NCBI GenBank assembly: GCA_037013495.1
Contig: CM072809.1
Location: 2,666,001 to 2,730,000, forward strand
Direction: 5' to 3'
DNA length: 64,000 bases
Origin: Hippophae tibetana
Lineage: Eukaryota; Streptophyta; Magnoliopsida; Rosales; Elaeagnaceae
Each line of letters begins with the position of its first letter. Within the stretch, counting starts at the first letter, position 1. A program made the translations under genes and the position numbers. The notes under the pieces are model-generated. The model was not told where the DNA came from, did not search any database, and saw only the letters and a list, made by a program, of their open reading frames with translations. Positions 35,464 through 48,454 of the stretch are shown in pieces.

Positions 35464-38237
35464 CTAAGCTCGAGAGATGTTAATCAAGTTCAAGCAGTGT
35501 TGAAACTTGATCCTTGTAACCACATTTGTAAGCATATTTGTAAGGTTATCTGTAGTTCCAACTTTCTGGAGTATAACATTCCCTTCATCGACGATTTCCT
35601 GAACAAAATGAAATCGAACATCGATGTGCTTAGTGTGACCATGATGAACTTGGTTCTTTGCCAAACAAATGGCACTCTGATTTTCGTAGAAAACCTCCAC
35701 GTTCTTTTAAACAATACCCAAATCCTTGGTCAACCCGAGAAGCCAGATAACTTCTTTGAATGCTTATGTTACAGCCATATACTCTACCTTTGTAGTAGAC
35801 ACTGCAATACTGATCTCCAACAAACTGGTCCTCCTGCCATGGTGAACACGTAACCAGTTGTAGATCGACGTTTATCGAGATCTCTAATATAGTCAGAATC
35901 CACATATCCGACTAGGTGTTTGCCTTCAGTCTTGTCTCTCTCAAACTTCAAACCAATATCCACAGTATCATAGATGTATCGTAGAATCCACTTCACTGCT
36001 TTCCAGTGTCCTTTACTGGGATTATGCATGTACCGACTCACCATACTAACAACGTGAGAAATATCAGGTCTGGTGCAAACCATTGCATACATCAAGGCAC
36101 CAACGACATTTGTATATGGAACACGCTCCATTTTCTTCTTCTCATCGGTAGTCTTAAGTGACATCAATGCACTCAATTGAAAGTGAGGATCAAGTGGTGT
36201 ATTTAATGGTTTGGTTTTTTCATCAATTTCAAACATTTGTAGTACTTTCTTTAGATACTGAGTCTATGTTAAATAAACTGTGTTTGTAACTCTATCTCTT
36301 GTGATTTCCATCCCAATAATTTTCTTAGTTTCTCTAAGATCTTTCATTTCAAATTCTGAACTCAATAGAGCCTTCAATCTGTTGATCTCTACTTTGCTTT
36401 TAGATGCAATCAACATATTATCAACATATAGGAGCAAATAAATGAAGGTATTATCTTAGAGTTTTCGAAAGTATACACATTGATCAAATTGGCTACGTAT
36501 GTACTTTTTCTCTCTGATGAAGCTATCAAAGCATTTGTACCACTGTTGCGGTGATTGCTTCAAACCATAAAGTGACTTACTCAACTTACAAGCCCAATTC
36601 TCACGTCCTGGAACTTTGAAGCCATCGGGTTGAGACATGTATATCTCTTCGTTCAAAGTACCATGGAGAAAAGTTGTTTTGACATCGAGTTGAGCTAACT
36701 CGAGATCAAACTGTGCTACCAAAGCCAACAGTATTCGAATAGATGAATGCTTAACAACATGTGAGAATACCTCATTGTAGTCTATTCCTTCTTTCTCAGC
36801 ATATCCTTTTGCTACTAGTATGGTTTTGTATCTGATGTTGTCTTTACCAGGAACACCTTCCTTCTTGGCATAGACCCATTTTCAACCAATAGTTTTCTTT
36901 CCTTTGGGAAGTTGAACCAACTCCCAAGTCTAATTCTGATGTAGAGACTTCATATCTTCATCCATTGCCATCTTCCACTTCATACTATCAACTCTCTGCA
37001 CGACTTCTTTACAAGTGCATGTGACATCATCATCAATTACGGGAAGTATGAATGCTACCATGTCTGTGTATCTGGTAGGCTTTCTAATCTCCCTTCTTGG
37101 TCAAGTAGTGGCAATAGATTATGGCTACTCATTAATCGGTGGTGATGGTGAGAGAACCTCCACCTCAACTGAGATATCTTCTTGATCATCAATTTCATCT
37201 TCACCACGATCGGTTGTCGGTGCAATCTTTTTTGGATATTTCGGAGTCTCAAACATCACCTTAGAAAAAGTATTTAGATTTTCATTCTCTTTCTCTGAAT
37301 TTTTCTGTCTCAACATAATAGACTCATCGAATGTGGCATCTCGACTTAAGATGATCTTCTTGGATTCACCACACTAAAGTCGAAATCCTTTAACTCCTTC
37401 CTTAAAGCCCAAGAAAATAGCTTTCTTTGCTCTAAGATCCAGTTTGGATTCACTACCATGAAAATATGCAAGACATCCAAATATTCGCAATGAATCATAA
37501 TCAGAAGCAGGTTGTCCAGACCATACCTCTTTAGGAGTTTTTCCATCTAATGCAGCCGTAGGAAGTTTGTTGACTATATGAGTTGCATATGACAAAGCCT
37601 CAGCCCAAAATGCCTTGCTCAATTTGGATTGAGATAAATTACATCAAACTTTCTCAACCAAAATATGAATCATTCGTTCTGCAACTCCATTCTGTTGTGG
37701 TGTACGAGGAGCTAAAAAATGTCTGATTATCCCTTCATCTTGACAAACTTTGAAGAAAGGATCTGATTTGTACTCGTCACCATTATCAGATATGAGCTTC
37801 TTAATTTTCCTACCTGTCTGAGTCTCGATCATTTTCTTCCATTTAAGAAAGATATCCAGAACTTCATCTTTGTGACTCATGGTGTGACTCATAAGGGTAC
37901 CTTTCTTGTACTGGAAATGGAAAAGTTTCTTCTTCAAGTAGAGTCTGTTCTCAATACTTTTTATCATGTACTTGTCCTATAGTTTATTCGAGAGAACTGC
38001 AACTACATTCTCTTTCATGACAAAGTACTTCTGATCTTTTCCTAAACACAGTCGAATTGTGCCACAAACTTGTCGGTTGACATAATTCCAATCTTCATTT
38101 GAATAATCTCCTGGCCTAGTCTCCAAGGCTATATTAGATCCTTCTTGAAACAATAAATCTAATACTTCACATTGCCACATACCAAAGTTATTGGTACCGT
38201 CAAATTTCTCCACCTCAAACTTTGCGTTGGATAACAT
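35464..38237 (-). pseudogene. Broken gag-pol of the old copia element
   Basis: Minus-strand pieces in several frames: gag N-terminus with KFDGTNNFGMWQ (38237-37977); integrase with SDNGDEY and TPQQNGVAERM (37967-37644), continuing with AEALSYATHIVNKLP (37622-37374); reverse transcriptase with AQLDVKTTFLHG and SLYGLKQSPQQWYK (36728-36456); RNase H with GYVDSDYIRDLDKRRSTTGY (36236-35784) and a C-terminal part with NQSAICLAKN (35700-35464). The gag zinc knuckle and the protease are absent, showing a deletion at about 37970. The reverse transcriptase active site reads YVDN (Asn codon at 36417-36419) where YVDD is required. It is non-functional. Confidence 0.88.
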
Positions 38238-38665
38238 AGTTCTTTAAGTTGAACAACTTGGTTTGCCAGAAATTCTATGGTCAGCTTGTTCACCTTTTTC
38301 GATCTCTCTTTTATCAGCCATAAGTAAAAACGGATAATAGAAATTTTGCACTTACAACTTAAAACAATTTTTTTCCAAATTTTATACCTTATTTGAAAAA
38401 ATGGAGTCCGTAGTTGAATCCAAAATGGTCCAATTAGCTAGGAATAGATCCAACTCAGCTGAAAACGGATGAAAATGGATCAACTCGGTTCAAATATCAT
38501 TAGTGACTGAGTTGACTCGGTCAATCTCAGTGAGTTGACTCAATTGCTGGCAGCAACACTCCAACGGCTTTTGGCGGTGATTCTGACTTCTGATTTGATT
38601 TATTTTTCACCGTTGAGTTCGTCCCGTCGAGAGCTTCGATTTGATATATAATAATGCTATATTTG

Positions 38666-38678
38666 GCTCTAATACCAA
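38666..38678 (-). other. Degenerate primer binding site
   Basis: Minus strand reads TGGTATTAGAGCC next to the 5' LTR; one base differs from the usual copia tRNA-Met site TGGTATCAGAGC. Confidence 0.8.
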
Positions 38679-38680
38679 TT

Positions 38681-39139
38681 TTTTGTGGGCGGAAGCGATA
38701 AATAACGGTATATGAATATATCAATGTGGTAAAAAAATACATAGAATTCACGTGGTTTGACAATTCGTCTAGATCAACGGAAGACAATAGATATTATTTG
38801 AACTAAGTAGGAAATATAGAGAATACAGATACAAATTTTCTCACTAATAATATCTCTCAAGTGTTTTCCCAAATTCAAAGAAAACTCTCAAACTCACTAA
38901 GTATTTTCTTTATTTGAGTTTGTTTATACTCTCTCTGATTTTTTCTTATTTTTAGTTTGTTTTTAAATGTATGAATTTTTTCTTATTTATAGATAAAGCA
39001 AAGCTCTCTTTTACTAAATTGTGCCATAATTTATGCTTTAAATTATGTTACTAATTTTCTTAAATTATGCTACAAATTAAATAATAAATTTCTCTAAATT
39101 ATGTTACTAATTTATTATTTTTAGAGTGAATATTTAACT
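38681..39139 (-). repeat. 5' LTR of the old copia element
   Basis: Diverged copy of 34948-35407. Both terminal dinucleotides have changed: the minus-strand start reads AGTTAAATATTC and the end has AAAA in place of AACA. Confidence 0.85.
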
Positions 39140-42100
39140 GTATCAGACTCCATGGTGTGGTTGTGTATACGTAACTAATGAGATGGGTGTATTTACATTA
39201 ATTAACAAGGCGTTTATGTACTTCGATATCTTATTTGAGGTCTGGGAGCTCCTACGCCCATGTAAACCAGATTTGTTGGACAACTGATCGCAAGCGTATA
39301 CTGTTGTGAGAGTTTATAGTTGTGGGGATAGTGAATTAACCGAACTTGGCTTGACTGACTTTGTTTTAGCCATTGAACCCAATACGTACACGTAGATCAT
39401 AGATCCGGGTTTTTTGTAATAAACTTTTAGATGCTAGTTTGGGAGTTATGGAGGCTGCTTGGTTGCGTTATTTATTATTTTGATACTCCTGCATTTTTTT
39501 CCTTTCCCATATTGCAACAATCTATCTTATTATTATCATAATAATAATTTATTAATTATAAAACATTTAAGTATAATTAATGGTATAGATATAATAAATA
39601 ATTCATATTTTTTAATATCTTAAGGAAGTTAAAGTAACAATTGTTTAATGATATTTTCTTAATATCTTTAAAATCTAATTATATCTTTAATTTTAAGTTA
39701 AAATATTAAATAATTAATAATACTAAACCAATGAAATAAAATAAAAATTATTTTATTCAAATATTATGAAGCATAAAATTAGAAAAATAAATAAAATTCA
39801 AAAAAAAATTATACATGTGATTTATCAATTGAAAAACAAAATTAAATTACATTTAAAGAATGAATTTTTTTTATCCCAAATACTGAAGTGATTGGTTTAG
39901 GTTCCAACTTTAAAAAATTTAAAGACGTAAATAACCCAATGTTAATGAGAAAATAACATAATACTTTTAATTTTGATATTTATATTGGAATTAATATAAA
40001 AATATAAAACTAAAAACTAAATTTTAATATAATAATGTTTATGGATTATTTACTTTGACTAAATTATAATTAACTTATTATTTTAATAAATTATTTAATT
40101 ATTATATATACACTGTAAACATTATTTTAATTATGTGAAGTATACCAAAAAGAAAATTTAATTTTTTTATAAGACATTCCAAAAATACTTTTTTCTTAAT
40201 GTAAAAATTAGCTGTTTAGTTTTCTCATCAATAATTGTTTTTTTTAGAAAAATTAACGATGAGAGAAAAATAAAGAATCGTGAATAGTGAATAAAATCAA
40301 GATTTTTTGATTAATTTTTAATTTAAATAAATATTTATATTTACATGTGGTTTTTACTTAGGGTAGATTTATATTTTTTTAACCATAACAAATACAATGA
40401 ATATTTAAATATACTTTAATTTTTATTATTTTTAAAAAATATTTAAAAGAATATTTGTGAGAGGATGGATAAAAAAAATTAACGCCGCATTTATGAATAA
40501 AGTTATATATAATAATAATATATTTAACTTAAATATCATTACTTGGTATGTGGTTATTGTTTTCATTTTCTTTTTTAGGAAAAATAAAACATTGATCTAA
40601 AGCTGAACTAGTGGCTGAAAAATGTGGTAGCTGGTTATGAAATTATATATGGCTGAAAAATGTGTTAGGGATGGTTAACAATATATATTGCACAATAAAG
40701 ACTAGATCTGTTTTGCTGCACTTATGGCGTAGTAGGGCCAAAATATGCAATGCCTTTATTGTGAGTTGATCGAGACGAGAGAGAGAGAGAGACTGGCACC
40801 TAACTACAGCCAGGTGGTATAGAATTGAGGTCGAGTGAACCCATTCTCACAAGTCATAAGTCACAAGTCAATGGGTCCCCAATTTAGTATTTAAATCGTA
40901 CGTGGTCCAAATTGTTCCCTTTTACATATATCTAGCCGCAACAACTTATAATGATTATGAATTGGGCCAATTTCTTATTGTCTGTTTCTTGTATGTATTG
41001 GCTTCTTAATTATCAATTAACCATACTTCTAATAATGGCTATTTCTCTCCGTCCTTACTATAGTTGACTAGGGCATATTTATAATTAAGGGTAGGTATTG
41101 TTTTTCAAAAACCACCTAATTAACTCGAATACAACATTAAAACCATCAAGTCGGTTTATAAAATTACTCCATGTAAACCAATATAATCAAACCAATGATT
41201 ATCGTAAAATTATTCTTTATTAATAATAAAATATGTGATAATGTGACATTTTAAATTAATGAAATTTAAGATTAATATAATTTAAAAATAAAAAACAAAA
41301 ACCTAATAAAAGTAAAAAGAAAAATAAATATGATTAATGAAGAGTATACTTTAAAAATAATAAATAACATACAATTTATACACTTACAAGTTGTTATATC
41401 AAGGAGTAAAAAAGAAACATTTTATATATATATTTTCTCATTTTATTACTTAACTATTATGATTATATCATATTTATTTGTTTATTTTGATTTTTGTTTA
41501 AGTTTTATGTGTTTAAGATTTTAAAGATTATAGTATAATATAATGATCTATTTCTCTTAATAACATTCAACATATGAATTGAATCTACCAAATGATTAGT
41601 AGAGGATTTTATAATATAACAAAATACGAAGAAAAAAATTCCACGAAAATCATATAAACTAATTAATGTTTGCATTTTATTCTATGTAATATTTAATTTA
41701 ATAATTATAGTCATAATAATTAATAATAAAAATTTAATATAATTATAAGTATATTTTTTTATTTTTCATTAATAAAAATATATATTACATATATGTATCT
41801 TATTTGAGTTAAATATGTTTAAATTATTAAATTTATAATAAATTACCGAGGGATAAATATCTAAAAACTAAAATTTAAGAGGATACAACTCTATTCTATA
41901 CACATAATTGGTCATTAATTCTTTAAGTATTATAATTAATTTTTTCTTTTTCAATAGTCCAGAGAAGGAGGTGATAAATCCGCTTCCAACAAATTTGATT
42001 ATTTATATATTTACACCAATGAGTCATTTATATAATTTATATACAAGATTAGCCACAATTAAAATAAAATTAGTTATAGATATTTCTAACCTAACACAAA

Positions 42101-43831
42101 AGTTAGACACTGAAATAAAATAATTTCGATATGCCCTATGTATTCTTGATGAACGTCTCTTAGATTAGAAGGACATAATTATTAATGATACCAATTAAGA
42201 ATTAATCTTTATGGAGTCAATATATGGTATGCTTCAACTTTGCATATAATAAAATTAACTAACTGAAATAATCAATTAAAAACTGAAGTTGGCACTTGGC
42301 AAACATGAAATTGATATTAAAAAAAAGGTAAAATATATATGTTGGACTATTTGTCTGATAGTAGCAGACACTATCACACTACAACCACCAAGCAATCTTT
42401 AATGATAGAAAAAGAGGGAGAATTAAAATTATGGGCATCATTCTTCATTTAAATGTAAAGTATATATATGTTGTTATATATTAATAAAGCTGGGATTGTG
42501 TATTAGGTGGTTTAATCCAGAATTTGCTTTGATGAGACTTTGACAACAAGTATATATGGGTTTTCCCAAATACAATCCTAAGATTTTTATTTCTTCACTA
42601 AACGTACAGACTTACATTTACAAATTACGTACAAAGCTTCTGTATTCTTATCGTGTCCTTCTGGCAATTATTTATAAAATACTACATATTTGTTATTTTA
42701 TTACATATATATATAGAAAAAATTATGTGCTTCATTCTTCATTTTATTAAATATATATCAAAAAATATAAATATGTATATACTATATTTATTATTTTATT
42801 ATATTAAACGAAAAATTAAATTTATCTCTAGTAATTTTTTTACAAACAAAATATTTTTTTTCCTAAATAAAAGTACTAAATAATAATTAAAGGATTTCAA
42901 TCATAATATATGCTCTGAGAAAACATATATAAGAAACTATTAGTTACTAGTTACTAGTTACTAGTTGCAATGCTCACTTAAAGAAAACATAAGAAACCAT
43001 TCTTTACGAGTTACTAGAATACTAGTTGCTTTGTGAGCATTGAACCAACAGCCCGTCTAAATTCGATCATAGTATATTTGTGCACATGATTGTATACAAG
43101 TAATTAAAAATAAAAAAAAATCAATAAATTCTATGCCAAAGTAGAGTACTTAATATTCGAGACCAAATTTTATACAAGTTAGAGATCAAATATATATATA
43201 TATATAAGAGTTTTTTTTTAAATAAAATAAAATTAATCCTACATTTTTTAATAAATTATGAGAATTAAAATATTCAACTCATAAATTCCAAAACTAAATT
43301 ATATTTTTTAAATAATTATAAGATATATGTTATCGTACACCTAATTTAAAAAAAAAAAATCTGAACGGTAAAGATGGAAAAATTAAAACTTAATATGAGA
43401 AATTAATAGAACTAAATTTAGCTTAGGTGGGGAATGTTATGGTAATAGTATAGGATTTTCTTCTTCTTCAACATGAATTATGGATGGTAATTAAATTCCG
43501 AACAAAATCACAGGGTCATAACCTAATCTGAAAATGAAGTGAACTAGATGATGGGCTCAAGAAAACAATAAAAATATAGAACAAGTAAAATGGTGTCTTT
43601 ACCAATTCGTTTCTAGTTTTCATGGTATTTGTCGATTTTAAAGTCGTAGTATGAAGCATATAAAAAACAAAACATGTGTAAAACTTTTATCAAGCCATGC
43701 TGACTTTAATTATGGTGCATTTATATTGTCAATACAGTGGTCTAAGAAACAATAATAACCATATATATATATATACATTTCTGACACAACATTAAGTAGC
43801 CTCACAGCTTTCCCTGAAAGGTCCACACCAA
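39140..43831. other. AT-rich intergenic DNA
   Basis: No supported gene. The first 250 bases are less AT-rich and may be the former continuation of the KAS II 3' flank. A GA run lies at about 40775-40792. Open frames around 41330-41524, 41908-42123 and 42556-42883 are low-complexity, rich in Ile, Tyr, Phe and Lys, and have no domain. A repeat cluster at 42916-43045 is listed separately. Confidence 0.6.
42916..43045. repeat. Partial direct and inverted repeat cluster
   Basis: Two diverged copies of a unit of about 60 bases: AGAAAACATATAAGAAACTATT and AGAAAACATAAGAAACCATTC, each followed by TTACTAGTT repeats. CAATGCTCAC (about 42967) and GTGAGCATTG (about 43032) form a 10-base inverted repeat. 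No coding sense. Confidence 0.6.
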
Positions 43832-44413
43832 CTACGATACGAAACAACTATCAGTGCCGTATGATTTCTTAACTCCTCTACGACCATCCCATAACCTCAC
43901 AACATTGCCGTTAAGCACCGTCGAGTCCTGGTACCTATACCAACTCATATCCCCCATTTTCATCTCCAAGACTGTATCCCACCACTCGCCACAACCCTCA
44001 ACCACTTCGTCGTCATTCTCTTCCTCCGCCGTCAAATTATCGCTACCTTCTCGTTCATCCACATAGTACGTACTGAAAAACTTAAAAGCCCCTTTCGTCA
44101 CCGCAATATCATCGCCACCGTGGACATCAGCCGACGCCAAATGCAAAGCTGAACCTGTACTCGAGCGAATGTGTAGCTCCTCAACCGTCTTGGGTTGCGT
44201 TAACCCATTTAAGTGTTGATTATTCTTTGAAGATAACGAACCGAAATCAGAAGAAGATGGAGTTGAAACGCCGGCGGCTCTCACCTTCCAGAGGCTGAAG
44301 GCGGCGGTTATAACGGCGACCCACGTCCAGAGATTATTAATCATAGTGGAGAAACCTAAACTTACATAATTGGAGGCGAGAGCTTCGAGATTGGAATCTG
44401 CAAAGAGGTTCAT
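43832..44413 (-). CDS. Single-exon plant membrane-anchored protein of unknown function (193 aa)
   Basis: Frame of 193 codons starting at MNLFADSN and ending in TAG. Another in-frame ATG lies 42 bases upstream, but it would add a hydrophobic run encoded by a TTTTA repeat and is unlikely to be the start. Residues about 24-42 form one hydrophobic segment (NNLWTWVAVITAAFSLWKV), suggesting a single N-terminal membrane anchor followed by a basic residue pair. The middle is Ser/Gly-rich and looks disordered. The last third has an acidic stretch (EEENDDEVVEG) and a Trp-rich end, WWDTVLEMKMGD and WYRYQD, that looks conserved. Codon composition is far more GC-rich than its surroundings, unlike the random AT-rich frames nearby, which supports a real gene. 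I do not recognise the family with certainty; it resembles uncharacterised plant transmembrane proteins. No domain of known function is visible. Confidence 0.85.
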   Translation of the reverse strand: MNLFADSNLEALASNYVSLGFSTMINNLWTWVAVITAAFSLWKVRAAGVSTPSSSDFGSLSSKNNQHLNGLTQPKTVEELHIRSSTGSALHLASADVHGGDDIAVTKGAFKFFSTYYVDEREGSDNLTAEEENDDEVVEGCGEWWDTVLEMKMGDMSWYRYQDSTVLNGNVVRLWDGRRGVKKSYGTDSCFVS

Positions 44414-44429
44414 CTTTTTGAGTGAGAGA

Positions 44430-44451
44430 AAATAAAATAAAATAAAATAAA
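44430..44451. repeat. (AAAAT)4 repeat in the leader of the unknown gene
   Basis: Four AAAAT/TTTTA units about 20 bases before the start codon of the minus-strand gene, so most likely in its 5' untranslated region. Confidence 0.8.
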
Positions 44452-47400
44452 GCAAGCTCAGGAACTGCTTCGTTTATGTGTGTACTGAAATAGTAAGAGA
44501 GCGGTCAGGTAACGATGATTTATTGGGAAATGAGAGGAAGTGAGAGAAATGTGAGCCGTAAGATCGGAAAAGTGGGGCCAGGATCTGGAATAGATCATAG
44601 ATGGCCATGTGAAAAAAATATATATATCGTTTTCGGTTATCCGTATTTATGTGTTTTTTTTCTAATAAATTTATAGAACCATTACGGTTAAGATAAAAAA
44701 CAAATATGAAATAACTATTAAGATTATATTGATTACCGTATTAATTCATATTTAAAATTAATTATGTTTATTTAATTAATAATTATAATTTATAAAAAAA
44801 ATTAAAATATCCGTTGATAAAAAAACATTCTTCAAATCGAACACGATTTTAAACATAAATTTTATAATTTAATTAAAAAATAATTATATCCCCGAACTTA
44901 CTCACTCCCGTTGCTGGTCGTAGTGTATAATAACATAATTCAAACTCATGCCTTTTAACTTCTTTTTTTCCTTCTCTGCGTCAACTCATATTTATTATTA
45001 TTTTTATTTAATTATAATGAATAATTAAATAATAAGAGTGGTAACTAAGTGAAATGTTCAGAATGTTAAATAAGTGGGATGCCTGCAACTTCAATTTAAA
45101 AAATTTGTCTTTTAAATACACACAAAATCATATATCATTTGGTATCCAAATTTATAATTATAAAATATTTTTAAAATTATAAAATATTTTTAAAATTATT
45201 TTAATTAACATAAAATATTTAATATAAAAGACTATTTTTTTAATATAAACAATTAAAATTAAATGTAAAGAAAAAAACGATTGTGTTAATAACCTCTTCT
45301 TATTGTATTATAAAGAGAAAGCTTATTTAATGTAAGATGAGATATTATACTTTCACATTTTTTTTATATATATTATGTATTTAAATTATTATAAAAATTA
45401 AAAAATAATTTATTTTTAAATAATAATTACATGTAATATAAAATAAGAAAGGATAAAGTATATGAATGTTTATTATATTTAGATCAGATATATTATTTAT
45501 TCTATTTATTTAAAAATAAATTATTTTTATATTTTTTATTTGTGAAAAAATATTAAGTAAAGATAAAAAAATTCTTTCAAACTAAAAAAAAATTATTGTC
45601 TCTATCCAATGTCACGTATTAAATAATAAAAAATTTATTAATTTTGATTGAAATATTTGTTAAAAAATTTAACTATTTTTTATTAAAATTATTTTAATAA
45701 ATATGTGTCTATCAAAAAATAAATATATATATATATAGTATTATGTTATATTTAAAAAAAATTAAACAAAAAAATAATTTTATTCTTATTTTATAAATAA
45801 AAAATTTAAAAATATATCTTTTAAATAAAAAAACAATTTTTATGGCTTAACTAAAGTAATCTCTATCTTCTTTTTCCCCTTACGAAATAGAAATACAAAA
45901 TTTGTACGAATTTAGCATTCATTTATAATTATGAGATTGATATTTTTATTCATTTATGCTGCTTTGTTTTTTTCAGTTATTGTTATATTTTTGGCTACAC
46001 GTGTAAATTTAAGAGAAGTCCCATTAGAGTTCTGTGCACTTGCTGACCACAGAAATATTTTTTATTTTTTATTTATACAAACCCTTTTTTTTATTAAAAA
46101 AACTATTTGTATCTTAATAACAAAACTTAACCGTAAATATTACAAACAGTTTGTATGCCTATTTTTTTTTTTAAAGAAAAATAAACGAGATAATTGACAA
46201 ACAGATGATTAATAGGTAGAGTTTGGTTTGAAAAACCTTGTTTGGGCAATGGTTTGATTTAAGAAAGGGTTGCTATTATAAATTTCATTTTAATATTGAT
46301 TATATACGGAGGATAGGATAAGCCATCCCGACTTTTTATATAAATTTTACCTGATAATATTATCTTACAGTTCCGATTTAATTTTTATTTTTTTTTTACT
46401 TTTTATTATTCTACAAATGTCAACGGTTGAAAAATTAAAGTATAATAAATTATATAATTTATTTAGAGCATTTATCTGTCACATAAAAGAATGAATTTAA
46501 GCACACCAAAGAAAAAAAAAACAGCAGCTGAGGTTAGTGTGAATTTAGTGAATTTTTTTTTAGTTAGAATTCTAGCTATAAATTATTCTTTATTTATTTA
46601 ATGTATGATAATATGATACTAATGCCACGTAGATTAGTGAAATATTTAGTTTTTTTTAATATAAATATAAAATATTTGATTGAAAAATTTAAAATACTAA
46701 TTCATCTACTCTAAAAATAATAAAAAATATCTAATGATTAAAGTTATATATCGTTAGTGTACATGGTATATAGATTTATAGTGGTATTATCTATATATAC
46801 TCTGTTCTTCGTGTAGAAAAGGTTTTGAAAAATTGACATATAGTAGACAACATGGTGATGTTATTATTTTATATATCTTAATATTAAAATATGATATTTA
46901 TATATTTTTAGATAAATTATTAAAAAAATATCATATATATCATTAGATTTTCATAAAAATATCATATATATCATTAAATTTTCATAAAATATCATTTTTT
47001 ATTAAAATATACTAAATATTATTATTAAAATATCATTAAAATATCTACAGAAGTAAACAAATAATGATTGTAAAAATATATATTTTATTATATAATATTT
47101 AATTATTTAGTCAACTTATTGAAAGTATTTAAAAATACATATATTAAGCAAAAAATTAGTTTAAAACATAAATAATGGATTGTTTTGATGTTTTATAAAA
47201 TTTTATAAAATCATTCCATAATTTTGATATAATTTTCATAGTTATGTGATTTTTTTCAATGTTTTCATTAACAATGGTACTATATTCAATATTTTTAAAA
47301 AAATTATATATCGACATCACATATACTTAGTATTCTTAAACTAGTGTATCCTATTTAAATTATATAGTTCTATAGAAATTTCACTCAAAATATATGAACT

Positions 47401-47500
47401 CATTTAATTGGTACGTTATTATTGAGTGAAGAAAAGAGATACAAACAACACATGGTGACATTAAAAAGTCAATAAATAAATTTAAATTTGAGTAGATAGC

Positions 47501-47686
47501 ATATCTATAGTATATTTTCTTCATAAGAGAATTATACATTAATAAATTCGATAATAATTAGGATTTGAATATATCTTTTAAGAATTTATTTGTATATCTA
47601 TAGTATATTTTCTTCATAAGAGAATTATACATTAATAAATTGGATAATAATTAAGATTTAAATATATCTTTTAAGAATTTATTTGT
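47501..47686. repeat. 93-base tandem duplication
   Basis: ATATCTATAGTATATTTTCT and the following sequence occur at 47501 and again at 47594, and the two 93-base copies match with only a few differences (for example TTCGATAA versus TTGGATAA). No gene is involved. Confidence 0.9.
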
Positions 47687-48143
47687 ATAAGATTAATCCC
47701 GTAAATAATCTCATAATACATTTGACAAGTATGCATTTTATAATCATTTATAAAATTTCAGTTAAATCTTTTTTAAATATCTGATTTAAACATTGAAGTG
47801 GATTTAACACCTTCCATTATCATTTTTTATAAGTGTTTATATATCTTTTTTATAATTGAGTTAATAGATACACGGAGAACATCGAACGATACCAATGACA
47901 CCTTTGTGTTGTCATGGTGCCAAAAACATTAATCCATTGAACCATTTGGTCAGATCATTTGGAAATTAACGCTATGTTAATTTAAAGAAGAACATATGTC
48001 ATCCTCCGTTGGTATTTTCCTTGGTGTCGTCTCTAGTCTTATCGAGTTGATCGATACAATCATTGACATTGCTACTAGATACTTCTTTGTTTGTTTCCTC
48101 ACCTTTAATGTAACTATTAAATAAGACCAAATTCCATTGTAAT

Positions 48144-48389
48144 TGTTAAGTTATATTTGATATTGTAATTCACTTATACTTCATTTGTACTACACTTCCA
48201 CTATTTCACTTGTACTACACTTACTATTTTACTTGTACTACACTTACTATTTTACTTGTACTACACATACTATTTCACTTGTACTATACTTGTTACAACT
48301 CTATAAATAGAGTTCTCTATGTACATTCTAAAAACACATCAATACAATATTAAATCATTCTTTCTTCTTATCTCTCTATACTCTTCACA
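48144..48389 (+). repeat. 5' LTR of the degenerate copia element
   Basis: TG...CA ends. The inner part is a tandem array of about 21-23-base units built on CACTTGTACTACACTTACTA (48175-48295). TATAAATA at 48302-48309 is the likely promoter. Confidence 0.9.
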
Positions 48390-48402
48390 TGGTATCAGAG
48401 CC
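48390..48402 (+). other. Primer binding site
   Basis: TGGTATCAGAGCC directly after the 5' LTR, complementary to initiator tRNA-Met. Confidence 0.93.
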
Positions 48403-48454
48403 TTTCATATATCTTTAAAAAATTTATCAAAATTTTGCCTCTCTTCATCACAGC

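Larger units (their letters stand above)
34948..39139 (-). mobile_element. Old, deleted Ty1/copia element, minus strand
   Basis: Related LTRs flank it: 34948-35407 (the element's 3' LTR) and 38681-39139 (its 5' LTR), both about 460 bases but diverged by many substitutions. On the minus strand the order is LTR, primer site, gag N-terminus, integrase, reverse transcriptase, RNase H, polypurine tract, LTR. Most of gag and the protease are missing and pol is broken by stops and frameshifts, so it cannot move by itself. Target duplications are no longer clear (GTACG on the left, GTATC on the right). The family resembles TNT1-94-type copia. Confidence 0.9.
44414..48143. other. Upstream region of the unknown gene and AT-rich intergenic DNA
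   Basis: The first 200 bases above 44413 are the probable promoter and leader of the minus-strand gene, including a pentanucleotide repeat. The rest is AT-rich without a supported gene. The open frame at 45931-46197 is low-complexity apart from a short stretch and was not called. A 93-base tandem duplication is listed separately. Confidence 0.6.

Noticed and set aside
45931..46197. 88-residue open frame on the plus strand
   Set aside because: Mostly Phe/Ile/Lys runs from AT-rich DNA; only a 16-residue part looks protein-like and no splice partners or similarity were found.
48390..48402. tRNA-like TGGTATCAGAGCC
   Set aside because: It is the retrotransposon primer binding site, complementary to a tRNA end, not a tRNA gene. 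No tRNA or rRNA gene was recognised in the window.
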